From assembly GCA_000310025.1 (NCBI GenBank), contig FN648407.1, positions 23,929 to 87,928 on the forward strand: 64,000 nucleotides of DNA. Reading direction: 5' to 3'. The notes under the pieces are model-generated. The model was not told where the DNA came from and ran no database searches. It saw nothing but the letters and a program-made list of their open reading frames with translations. Both the position numbers and the translations under genes were made by a program. This DNA is from Ectocarpus siliculosus. Its lineage: Eukaryota; Sar; Phaeophyceae; Ectocarpales; Ectocarpaceae. Positions 1-11,500 of this stretch are shown piece by piece. Each line of letters opens with the position of its first letter. Position 1 is the first letter of the stretch.

Positions 1-480
1 CCCTCCCTTGGGATTTCGGGTGTCACATTTGTTTAGCCCTTTTTTTTTTTTTCCCCTGGCGCCAAAAATTTTCCCGAAACCACCCAATTCTTCCCAACCC
101 CCACCCAAATTTTTCCCTTTCCCCTAAAGGGTTCACGCCAGTACCCCCCCCCGCCCCAAGTTCCCAGAAAGGGGGGCCGGGCCGTTCCCCCTCGTTTTTT
201 TCCCCCCTTCCCCCAGGCCCAAGGGTTCCTCCGGGTTTTGTTCCCCCCGGGGGGGGGTTGGGGAAACCCCAAGGGTGTGGGGGAAAAATTCTTCTTCCTA
301 AAAAATTTCCGCGGGGTCCATAACTTCGGGGCCCGGGGACCACCCCCCCAGGTTCCCCAGAGATTGTCCCAAACCCCCCGGGTTCGGCCCCCGTTCCCCG
401 GTTTCCCAGGGAAATTCCCTTACCCGGGGGTGGGGGGGGGGGGGGGTGCAGTGAATAACGGTTCTCGGTAAGCCTGCCCG
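1..480. other. Low-quality contig-edge sequence
   Basis: The stretch is dominated by runs of doubled or tripled letters and long homopolymers (C, G, T), unlike the rest of the window. The same texture recurs on both sides of the N gap near 50.2 kb, so it is probably the unreliable end of reads at a contig edge. Open frames here are artefacts of GC-rich homopolymers. The missing 3' exons of the NAA35 gene should lie here or further left, but I see no recognisable coding sequence. Confidence 0.7.
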
Positions 481-794
481 CTGAACTGCTGTGTGCGGGG
501 TTTGGGCATAGTGCGAGAAGGCTGCACACCCGCAAACACCAAACGCGAGCAATCGATTGCGGCTGAAGCGTGTACACCCAGTAATGCCCTACACCTCTAA
601 GCGCTCCGTGCCTCACGGCCGGCCTGAAGTTGTAACTCTTCTCATGAACACTTGTACATGACGATCTTCGGGCTGGGGGAGCAACCGGAAAAAAAAGAAA
701 ACTATCCCAGGCCCTCCCTCCCACCATCATCATTATTTTCAGCCTGCACTTGTCGATCTTTTATGTGCTATACCTACAATGGGAGTTCCTTTAC

Positions 795-3127
795 CTTCCT
801 TGATCCTCAAATCCAGCCTAGTTCGAGCGCTCGAGGATCCAGGCGCCTGCTCTAGCGGCCAACCAAGCCCCCGCAGCACGGCGGAGAACACGTCGGGATG
901 CAGGTACAGGCACGCGTACAGCGTCTCCGGCAGCGAACCCCCCTCGTGCCAGGCAACCTCGCACACCGACATCCCGTCCAGCACGGACAGAGTCCGCTGG
1001 CTGGGGCCGAAGGAAGAGGGGTGGGGCGGTACCCCCGGCGTTTGGAAACCCGTTGCTGGCGAAGGCGACGAAGAAGCTGCTTCTTCGTGGGGGTTGGGTG
1101 GCGGTGCCGGTGATGTCGGTGGTTGTGGTGGTGCTGGCAGAGGCGGCACCGAACCGTCCAGGTTTGTTGGAAGTGCGCCTGACGCGATCCTCTGATCTAA
1201 CGACTGGGAAGAGGTGGGGAGGGATTGCATGGGTTTGGGCGGTGGGAAGTTTACGACATCGTCATGACTGCTGTTGGTAAACGATAGGATTGATGGTTGA
1301 TGCGTAGCAACGTAGTGGCCGCGAAGCTGCGGAATGAGTGAACGTACTCTGAGCTGACTGTTGGAACCTTATTATCCAACAACCCGAGCAACTATCCGAG
1401 TGGTGTGCGACGAAAAATTAACAAATTTGTACCCCTTTTGTGTAGTAGGGCTGTGACCAGAACGTCGTGTGTACCCTAGTGTCAATGGCTCAATCAGGGC
1501 CTCATCTGTTCCCACCCTTGTAGAGTGTCTCGTGTACAGCGTATGTACGTAGGTGTAACGTGAGAGTGAAACCACGAGTTGTACGGGATCAATGTATGTC
1601 CTCTTTGATTTTTACGGGTGTGCCCTTTTCGGTTAGTCGGCCTGTACTGTAACCGCGGAACGCGTCAGTTGGACCAGACGGATGTTCGAAGGTACCGAGC
1701 AAAGATCGGAATTATTTCTGAAGTAACGACGGCAACAACAACAACAATAACAAGAGCAGAACCCTATGCCAATTTGTCGATATTCTCGTTCAGCAGCAAC
1801 CCACAGGAGCGACAGCCTGCCATGGTTCGCAATTCGTATGGTAACACTCTGTGGAAGGAATGAGCCATGGGTTCAAAATGTACTAAGCTCCGGCACACTC
1901 TGGGCGAAACCTTGCCGCGGCGAATGTGGCAGCAAGTACCAACACTTGTACACAAGGGCAGCAGTCTTCGAGAAAAAACTGGTGAGACCTAGACCAAGGG
2001 AGCGAGAGTGAGAGGGGTGTACTGCTTGTACAAGTCCCTTCCCGTTCAGGCAAGGTTCGGCGCGTTCATCCAAATCAACATGGAAGAGGGGTGCAGGCAG
2101 TTCCCATTCAGGCAAGGTTCAGCGCGTTCATCCAAATCAACATGGAAGAGGGGTGCAGGCAGTTCCCATTCAGGCAAGGTTCAGCGCGTTCATCCAAATC
2201 AAGATGAGAGGGGTGTACAGCAGTTCGCCTCGAGCAGGCAAGGTTCAGCGCGTTCGTCCAAATCAAGAGAAGAATCTCCGAGGGCGAAGCAGTGGCTATA
2301 TGGAGCATTGATTTCTACAGAACTAGGGCTGTTAAGACGGCGCTTGTTGTTGCTTCCGGGCATGTCGGGAAGGGGGAGGTGTTGCAGCAATGTGCGCACA
2401 AGTAGTACCGCTTAAATGCCTGCTGTGGGTTACCCACAAGGCACAACCACAGCCCTTTTCTTTGGGGTACCACCAAACGTATCCATGGGAAACGCCGTGG
2501 GCATTCCAGCATACATACGACTACGAGGTTCAATCCAAATCAGCGCAACGCACACCGGTCGTTGCGGGTTTGTTGGCCGCGGCAGTCATAAACGGGACAA
2601 TTGATTGTCGGTACTGCTGTTTTTCGTGTGCGGGGTGCGCTTGCTCCTGCTGCGCCAAGCTCCCCTGGTCCCCCTGGTACTCTCGGCCCCAGCAAGAGCG
2701 AGAACCCGTTTGCGGCGCGGTGGAACAACGCTAACGCTTCCTCCCGATAATAAGAAGATATGCTGGGACAAGACAGGTACCGCACCTCAAGCACAGGAGG
2801 AGGCTTGTCCATCTTGGTGTCCATGAGCTCCAGGGCAGACATGGCGCCGTACAGGCTGAAGTCCGCGTCGTGGATCATTTCGTCTGGGCCAAGCATGGAG
2901 GCTGCAGTACGGCAGAGCTGCGTGACATCAAACGCAACTGTCGATGCGGGAGCCGTGCATTGCCCGCCATCCGCGGGGGGAGGCGAAGGGGCCTCGCTGG
3001 ACGCGGGATCCATGGCTTCAGCCCGTTGTATTTTCCGAGCAGCCGCCCGTCGTCTGTCGTGTGCTTTGGATGATGCTGCCCCACCTTGCTTTCTTGCTTT
3101 GGGTGTGTTCAATGGTTTGCGGGCCAA
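795..3127 (-). CDS. NAA35: NatC N-terminal acetyltransferase auxiliary subunit NAA35/Mak10, 5' part only
   Basis: Two exons are visible: 3127-2786 and 1203-795, joined in phase 0 across a 1.58 kb intron. Exon 1 starts with a basic, Ala-rich leader. It then carries the Mak10 N-terminal signature, including FDVTQLC, DEMIHDADFSLYGAMSALEL and MDTKMD, which matches the family motif 'LHD..FGLFEAMSAIEMMDPKMD'. Exon 2 has a Pro-rich insertion, then SVLDGMSVCEVAWHEGGSL and ETLYACLYLHPD, matching the conserved 'IMD...WLEGHSLAQTVFTCLYIH' segment. It ends at a good donor (AAG|GTAAAG, exon end 795) in phase 1. In other eukaryotes NAA35 anchors the NAA30 catalytic subunit to ribosomes for acetylation of Met-hydrophobic N termini. 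About 250 residues are present, against roughly 700 in the family. The rest lies left of 795, in or beyond the poor edge sequence. It is head to head with the CLC gene. Confidence 0.85.
2010..2272. repeat. Minisatellite, about four copies of a 62-64 bp unit
   Basis: The anchor CAGGCAAGGTTC begins at 2047, 2109, 2171 and 2235, giving periods of 62, 62 and 64 bp. The two middle copies are nearly identical; the outer copies are diverged. It lies wholly inside the NAA35 intron. Confidence 0.9.
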
Positions 3128-3383
3128 CAGAAAGTATCAACAGTAATGAGCGGTACCTGCAGAGAATATCCTCACTCACGACTCCCCCGTGTTCTGGGTG
3201 CTCAAAACTCACAACACTACAGTCACAGTTCTGTCACAGGCAGGGCATCGCACCTACTGCTACGGCAGGGGCTCTTCCGGGCATTCCTCCTCTCGACCCC
3301 CTGCCATGTGGTTGGAGTCAGCTAGAGGGAGAGGAATGAAGACCGGCGCCCAAAGAACGACGAGTGCATCAGCATCAGCAACC
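3128..3383. promoter_or_regulatory. Shared promoter region of NAA35 (-) and CLC gene (+)
   Basis: The NAA35 start codon (minus, 3127) and the CLC start (plus, 3384, or as early as 3189) face away from each other across 61-256 bp. Both 5' UTRs and both core promoters must fit in this space. I see no convincing TATA box. The regulatory role is inferred from geometry alone. Confidence 0.45.
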
Positions 3384-6300
3384 ATGCTGCTGATGCAAAC
3401 GTACGTCGTATCCATATCGGCTCTCACCACTAGCAGAGCCCACCCAGCGGGCGCTTTGTGCACCCCAACCACACCCGCCTTTGGCCGGTGTTGCTTGATA
3501 TCTCGGCGACCGTCCTCCGCAGTCGTCATGACTTCGGCAAGAAAACGGCACGCGGCCTTCGCGTTCGGTCGTACGTTGCTGCTGGGGCGAGGCTCTCCGT
3601 TCTTCCAGCGAGGGACAACAGACACGGAGCACAGCAGCAGCATTGGAAGAAGCCCGTCGGTGCGAGTAAACGGCGCGGTGGATGACTCCGCGTCAGCGTT
3701 CCCGGCCTTCCCATCCGAGCGAATTAGCGTGGAAGCAGCAGCAGCAGCAGCAGCCGGGGCGTCTGCCAGACCCCCCTGGCAAGCCCCAGCAACAGAAGCG
3801 GCGCAATCTCAATCTCCAAGCGGAGGTGTTGCCGCCGCCGCTGCCACGACGTTGTCGCTGGAGTGGGGCTCGGAGAAGCTGCAGAAGCTTCGGCAGTACG
3901 TGTTCGAGCTCCCCGAGGACACGGCCGAGGAGTCGAGATTTCTGATCATGGCTGCCCTCCTTGGCGTTATCACCGGTACCGCAGGTATGCAAAAACATAT
4001 CGTCTCTCTGACATGAAAAGCGCATCGTCTGTGTATCGTCATGATGTCATGATTCCTCACGTACGGCACAAGGGTTTTTGACAGTTGATCATGCCGCGTC
4101 TCAACGGGACCTCGATGTGCCTAGGCCGAGCCAGCAGGCTCAGAGTACGCAGCACTAGCCTCGACGTTTATAAAATAAATGCCCTAGTTCGAAGAGCGAT
4201 GAAGGCGCTGGTACAAAGCAAGCTTTACGCCTTGGCTTCATGCGCATATGTACATTCCGCATCCAGGCCAGGCACCGTTGTTCGTTCCGGGGCTGTTATG
4301 TACAGTAGTAGCCTACTTGGTACAGTAGTAGTCCATTCGGCCATCAGCAGAAGCAGCAGTAACACCGGCAGCAGCAATGCAGTGGGCATGAATCTATTTG
4401 CTATGCTGATTCGGTTGCCTACCAGCGAAAACAGCAGCAAAGCTTGTGTCGGTCTTCCAGGCCTCGATTGCTGGGTTTGACGACGGCTTGGATGTGCACT
4501 CCTATAAAAGACACATGTGAACAGCGATCTATGCAAGAAATGGAGGGCAGGGGCCATGTGCCCAGACAGTCCTGCTGTCGGGAACATGTGAGCCAGCCAG
4601 ATAACTCCTCCGCGCAGATTACACGGCTCGGTTCCTAAGCGTGTGACAGCTGCCACGATTGTGCCAACCCCTCCGTACCTCACGTGGCACCCCCAGAGCC
4701 TTGCATTCCAGTTATGTACACATGCACGTCTTTGTTCCCAAAGCGCCGTCTACGCCCCAAACCCTGACCCCACCCCCCACACTACATATGGCTTCACCCC
4801 CCCTTGGAAAAAAAAGTAACCATCTTCAAGACCCTCATCGGAGCCGTGAAGAAATTCTCGTACGACGATCTGATTGGCCGAGTTCCTCCGGGCGCCGCCT
4901 CCACGTGCATCGGAGCCTTCATCCCCGTACTCGGCGCCATTGGGGTGGTGTCCTTGATGTGGGCGCTGCAGCTCAAGTCCTACGGGCCTGGGCTGGGCGG
5001 CCTAACCGAGGAGGTGGACAGACAGGTTCCCTGGAGACCTCGAAGGTGAGCTGATTGCCAACGACAGGGGAAGCCTCTTGGCCAACGGGTCCGGGGGTTG
5101 CAGTTCCGATTGCTTTGTTGCCTGCCAAATGGTCACAAAGGTGAACACAAGTACGTCCCCTCATTGCTGTGCCATTGTGTGTGTACCTTTGCGGTTGTGC
5201 ATATATGTATACACGTAAGGTTTTGGAGCATTATACCTTCTTCCAACAGCCAGTTAGTTCTCGAGGAGGAGGAGGAGGAGGAGGCACACGTGTCAGATTA
5301 ACTATGTCATGTAAGTGTGGATTCAACGACCCCGAGGGTGAAAAAGGCAACCACCCCCGTGGGAGCGAGCCGCAGTAAGCTTTTGCTCTTCTAACGATCG
5401 GTGGTGGTTGGTCTGGAATCACGCCACGCGTGCTTCAACACCAGCTGCAAAACCACGCTCGCCATGGACGACCTTTGAAGCGGCCGTCTACATCGATACC
5501 GGGATACTCTCTCTATCAAAGACCGTGGAAATCAGTCCACCAATCCGACGTGTCACCTCATTCTCCCCCCCCCCCCTCCCCCCCCTTGCCACCACCGCCT
5601 CAGAACGCTCGGGAAAACCCTTGCCGCGGTTGCTACGCTAGGGACGGGGAACTCACTAGGCCCGGAGGGGCCGGCGGTGGAGCTAGGGGTGGCCTCCTCC
5701 CGCTGGGTGTCGGCCATGTCCAAGTTATCGGTGCAACGGCAGAGGATGCTGCTCGGCGCTGGGGCGGCGGCAGGGGTTGCGGCAGGGTTCAACGCCCCCA
5801 TCGCGGGCATCTTCTTTGCCTTGGAGATCGTCAAGGTGCGCACCGTTGGCCCTTCCCGTGACACGATCAGGAGTTGCTAAGTTTTTTACTTCTGGGGCTA
5901 ATAGGAAGTATATTTTTTGCCAAGTGTACAGCAGTTGCGAATGTTGCGTGCTCCTTCCGGTCTTGTGGCCATGATTGCTGCTGCTGCGTGTCGGCGACTG
6001 CTGTGATAAGTTTGGAGGGTGGTGTGGAGGGGGCCGGTGTGTGCGACGGAACACGCATGTTGTTGTGAGGGGTTTTGAATCGTCGATCGACTCCCACGTC
6101 TTCTACGCCGCCAGTGGAAGTACGTGGGCTTGGCTTTGTTTTGGATAGCACCAGACAAGGTTAACGACAACGCTCACAGCTTTAAATGGTTTCTCCGTGT
6201 TCCCGAGATGCTACCATCGATACACAAAACTCGCGTAGGCTCCAACAACTCGTGCTTGTCGCGTGGAGTTGAAAAGCAGCCCGGCCAAAGCGGGGCGAGA

Positions 6301-8423
6301 TGGGGAAAAGTCTTGTGTTGTTTGTCCACCTCGTCAAGTAACGTAGTACACTTGCACAAGTACTCGCGAGAGCACGACATTTCCATCACACATCCACCAA
6401 TACACCGCCGTAGCGGCTGTCGATACGATTTTTGTCTACTTCCACTACCGTACAACCAACCGTACAACGTACCGCTAGACAACACCTCGTTTCTGCGCTC
6501 GACGCCCTTAGCGCCGTGTGTACCCGCTCGTGTGCTTTTTGTGCTGCTTTCGCACAAACTCACAGGACACCTTCAACACGAACTACAACAGCAAGTCCTT
6601 CATCGCCGCCACTCTTCTGTGCGCGGTGGTCTCGGCGCTGATGGCCAAGATCGGCCTTCACGACGAGCTGTCGCTGCGGCCCGCCGAGTACAACTTGGAG
6701 TCCCCGCTGATTGAGCTGCCGCTGTACCTGGGGTTGGGGGTGGTGGCCGGGCTGGTGGCGGTGATGTTCAAGTACTTCTCCCGCAAGGTGTGTCGTCGGT
6801 GGTGTTGGTGCGGCAGCTGTTGGTAGTGGAGGGGTTGTTTGTTTGTTGGTGGTTGTTGTTGGTGGTGTTATTGGCGGTGTCGGCGGCGATGTGGTTTGTT
6901 GCTGTTGTGGTTGGCGATGTTGGCGGCGTTGTTGTTATTGGTGTTGTTGCTTATTGCTGTGTTGTACTGTTGTTCCCAGCAATGCTGGTCCTAGCGAAAG
7001 TGCAACGGCCGAGCCCTCTGTACCTACACCTGCACGCTATCTCTGTGGGTCAGTTAATTGGCTGCGCATCGATGTAAGTTTCACCTAGCAAAGCTAAACA
7101 AAATTTGGCCAATAACTGGTGGATGTGTTCCAGAGAGAAATGATTGTCCTCCCGATCGTATCCCCGCCCCCCCATGCTTGTGTTCAGAGCCCGAACGACA
7201 GTGCCCCCGTGATATAGATGCCGAGTCAATAGCCAGGTTTTAACACAAGTAATAACCGCGCCGCCCGCCCCCTGCTCGCTCGTTCCCGCGTGCCCAGAGC
7301 GCAGACGTGTTTAAGGGAAATTTCCCGGGTTTTGGGTGGATGAAGAAGGCCCCGCAGTGGTCGAAGCCGATCATGATGGCGGCCGTTACCGGGACGGTCG
7401 GCGTGTTCTTCCCGCAGGTGCTTGGGTGCTTACGGCCGGAGGGAAGGGGGGAAGCAAGGAGTGTTGGTTGGATAAGGGTGTGGATGTAGTGGTTCATCAT
7501 ACAGATTGGTAGCGTTGACGGCTGTAGTGGGCTGCTTCTTTCATCGGTTTGCTTGGTTCTTTTTCATCACAAGTGTGAGAAGCAAGAGGGATCGTTCGCT
7601 GCTGGCCCTGGTGCATGTGTTTGTATTTTTTGTCTTCATCAATCGCAGCATACTTTTACCTCGGAGTGCGTTTTATCTACGTGTATGAGGCCTGCGCCCA
7701 AAGAAGGGGGCCGCTCTTTTGCTCATTACCCATCGCGTTGCCTGCAAAACAAAGTGATCTCTCGACGAACAAAAAGTAGGAGAAACTCCAGGATGTTTTT
7801 TTTCCTCGCCCACTAAAACTGGGGGGACTGCTGTCGCCATAATAATTAGGACGAAAACACACAACACAAAACACTGTTCTTGGGCGCAAAGAACTCCTAG
7901 TGCGGAGCAGCCGCTCCAAGTGCAGGCTCATATCCCGCGCGTTGCTGCGATAGTGGGACACGTATGTGCCGCGACCTGCAGCAGTAGTGCTGTCTTGGAT
8001 CTAGTCTCACGCTTCGATGTCGTACCACGCCCTGGACCTAAGCACTGGCCTGCTTTTGCGGCCTGAAGATTGCAACAAGATCCCCTGTTTCGCGGCGTTC
8101 ATCCACGTTCAGGTGCTGTTCTTCGGGTACGACACTCTCGACAAGCTCCTGGCTAATACCGGGTCCTACAGCTTGCCGCTGCTTTGCTTTTTGTGCGTGG
8201 CGAAGGTGAGGTTTTTGTGGGTTTTGTTGGTGTCGTCGTCGGTGATGGTCCTGGCCGTGGTGGGGGTGTGGATGATAATGCCGGTTCGTTGTTGCTGATT
8301 GTTGTTGTTGTTGTTGTTGATGCTGCTGCTGCTGCTGTTGTTGCTGCTTGTTGTTGTTGTTGTTGCTGCTGCTGCTGCTGTTGTTGTTGTTGTTGTTGTT
8401 GTTGTTGCTGTTGTTGTTGTTGT

Positions 8424-8516
<93 letters not shown>

Positions 8517-11500
8517 CGTTGTTGTTGGCACTTTGCTGGTGATGTTGCCGCCATGGTACTCGGCACCTTATCCATCAGCAGGTGCCACGTTGGTCTTATC
8601 TTGACTGATGTTGATGCGGAGAGGTGCCGCGTTTTCTCAGAGGCCGACGACAAAGGCAAGCCAAAACCTCTTTGTTTGTACACGTGTGCACATGATTCGG
8701 CCTCCTATACGGCAAAATCTATAGACTAGACGAGTGTGTCTCTACGGAGCGCGCACACCGCGGTTTCGTGTACACGACCTGTTCGATACATCTCGCACGT
8801 TCCAAACATGAGACACACGAGACGATCTGAACCTCGATCTCACGTGCCAGCCTTACGTGGTCGAGGGTGACTGCCCCACCTCCCGCAACTGACATAATCC
8901 CCATGACTCTTCTCGATGTTGTTGGTGCGTGCAGGCTCTGCTGACGGCAGGTGCCTTAGGCTCTGGCCTCGTCGGAGGGACTTTCGCCCCTTCGCTGTTC
9001 CTAGGCGCGACGGCGGGCGCGGCTTACCAGCGGATACTCCAGGTGGGGTAGGCGGTGTCCAACCAGACCGAAACTCCTGCCGTTCGGTTCGTCTTGTGTG
9101 CGTGTTGCTGCTCGTTGTGATGGTGTTCTCTTCCTTCCCTTCCTTCACCGCCCACCGCAGTGGGTTCTGGAAATGATCCGCGGTGTTGTTGATGCTGCTG
9201 CTCTCGCAGTGTGCCATCTACGATTGGGTTGGTCATGTTCCTTGCCGAACGGCATGAGGACACGGGCGCGTTTGGTGGGCTGTAGGGGGCTTTGGCTTGT
9301 TGCCGGTGCCGGCGCTTCTCAAACTCATCGATTTTCTTGAAATTCCAACTCCACCCCCCCCCCCCCCCTCCACTATCGTCAGGAGAAGGAATGAATCTGC
9401 CCGTCTGGAGTAATGCGCACTCCTGAACGGCGGTCGCCTTCTTGAAGGTCTTAGTGCTTGGGCACGCCCGTTCCCCGTCCGCCGTCACTTGTATGTCCAG
9501 TCCTCAAGGGCCCAACATCATTGGTGAAAATTTAACTGACCCCGACGACTACTGCGGCTCGCACAGTCAACCAAAACTTAACGTAGCATATCCTACCCCC
9601 GCTCCCCCCCCCCCCAAACAACCGATAGGGGCCCCCCCCCCCCCCCTCAAGGGCTGTTTGACCGCGTTCCGATCCACCGCTGGGCCATCCCTGGATGCCG
9701 CGAGCACCTTCCTGCTGCCGGTGACATCGGTGCTCGGCCTAGGGGGCCCCGGTGGTGACCTGAGCTCACTGCTGACTATCGCGGGGTCCCCGGCTTACGC
9801 CATGGTCGGCGCGGCCGCGGTGCTCTCGGCGCTGTACCGCGCGCCGCTGACGGGGTCGCTTCTCCTGTTTGAGCTCACGAAGGTGGGGGCCCCGTGCGTG
9901 TTGATGGTGGTGGGGGGGTTACCATTGTGGCGTTTGTTCCGGTTTCGGGAGTAGGGCGGGGGAGGACGTGTGTGCGACGACTGTGTGGGTTCGTCAGATG
10001 AATGTGCGCTCCTCTGCGGCGTTGCAGCTGGCCCAGTTGGTGGCCGGCCTGCGTCTTTTTTACTTTTTTTTCGGCGCGTGTTAGCTTTGGCCTGACGAGG
10101 AGCTCCATAAAGCCTGGTGCCCATTAGAAGCCGGGTGGACGGAAACTTGAGCATTTTCGAGTCTGCATCGGCACCACTTTTCGGCTCTACACACTATTAA
10201 TATAACAGAGCCGACATGGGTGTGGATTTCACACGTTCGAGGGTACCGTTTCACTTGCTCTCTTGGCGTTTGACATCGTGCTGCCGCTCAGAATTGTAGT
10301 ATGAAAGCCGCCTCTTTTTCTTGCGTGGGCTCGGCTGCTTTCAGGACTACGATATCGTGCTGCCGCTCATGGCGGCGGCTGGTGTCTCCTCCCTAGTGGT
10401 GGAGGTCTTCAGCCGCGCCGATGCCCCTGCCGTGCAGCCCATGCCTAGAGATATGAGCCTCGAGATCGGGCTCAAGATTTCCGGGAAGGCGGACAAGCTC
10501 ATGGGAAAGATCCAGGTGGGTGTTTGGTTGTCGCGGTGGGCGGACCGGGCGTTGTGGAAGAGGGGGGGGGGGGGGGACGAGAATCTCTCGAGAGTTGTAC
10601 GAGCAAGGTAAGCAGGCACGTTTTGGTTGTTGTTGTGGTTGTTGTTGTTGTTGTTGTTGTTTTTGTTGTTTTTGTTTTTGTTGTCGATCCGATCGGTGTC
10701 GGTTTGTGGTTGCTGCTTGTTGTCGTCGTTCGTGGGGTTGTTGTGGTGCTTGCTTTGCGACGGTCGAACGAGAAAGCGGGCGAGCGGTACGGATCGGCTC
10801 TCGTCGCTGCGACCGCTGCAGCATCACCAGCACCAGTACCAGCACGCGGCGAGCCACGGAAGATGCGAGAGATGAGCAAACGACATGTTCGAGAGAGAAA
10901 GAAAGACAAGGCACACCGGAGGCTACGGCGCGTGCTACTGGCAGGCCAATCCGCGCGAGAAAGTAGCAAAGGCGACGGCGTCACAGATATTTCTTCCTAG
11001 GGAAGCAGCGACCAACATCTCGCGCTGGGAACTACCTCCATTGATGTTCTGGTCCCCTCCGGCGCGATGGGTTTCTTGTTTCGGCCGGTGCTCTATGCGC
11101 CAAGCGCTGCGAACCGAAGAGCGTTTCGAGCAGCGATGCCTATTTCCTCCTCAGCCCCCCCACCCCTCCGGTCCAAAACCCTCGACCGCGGGCGCAAACG
11201 ACAATCAACCGCTGTGACAATTTTCTTCTTTCGGACGGTGCTTAGAAGCAGTGCTACGAAAAGGAGGGCGTTTCGATCGGCGATGCCTGTTTCCTCTGCA
11301 GACCCCCCCCCGCACCCACCCTTCAGTCAAACCATCGACCCCGGGAGCAAACGAATATCAACACCGGCCTACACACAGAGACACCCGCCCCGACCACTTC
11401 GTGCCATCTGTGGACACCTTCCCTCCCTCCTTCGTTCAAGCCCTTCCGGTGCCATGACCTTCTCTCCCTCTGCCTGCGGCCCGACGTGGCAGATCTCCAA

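Noticed and set aside
23-733. Long minus-strand frame at the left edge
   Set aside because: It consists of Pro/Gly-rich translation of homopolymers in poor-quality sequence, with no recognisable motif.
8153-8683. 176-residue polyglutamine frame on the minus strand
   Set aside because: It is the antisense of a trinucleotide tract inside a well-supported CLC intron. All frames are open because the repeat lacks stops.
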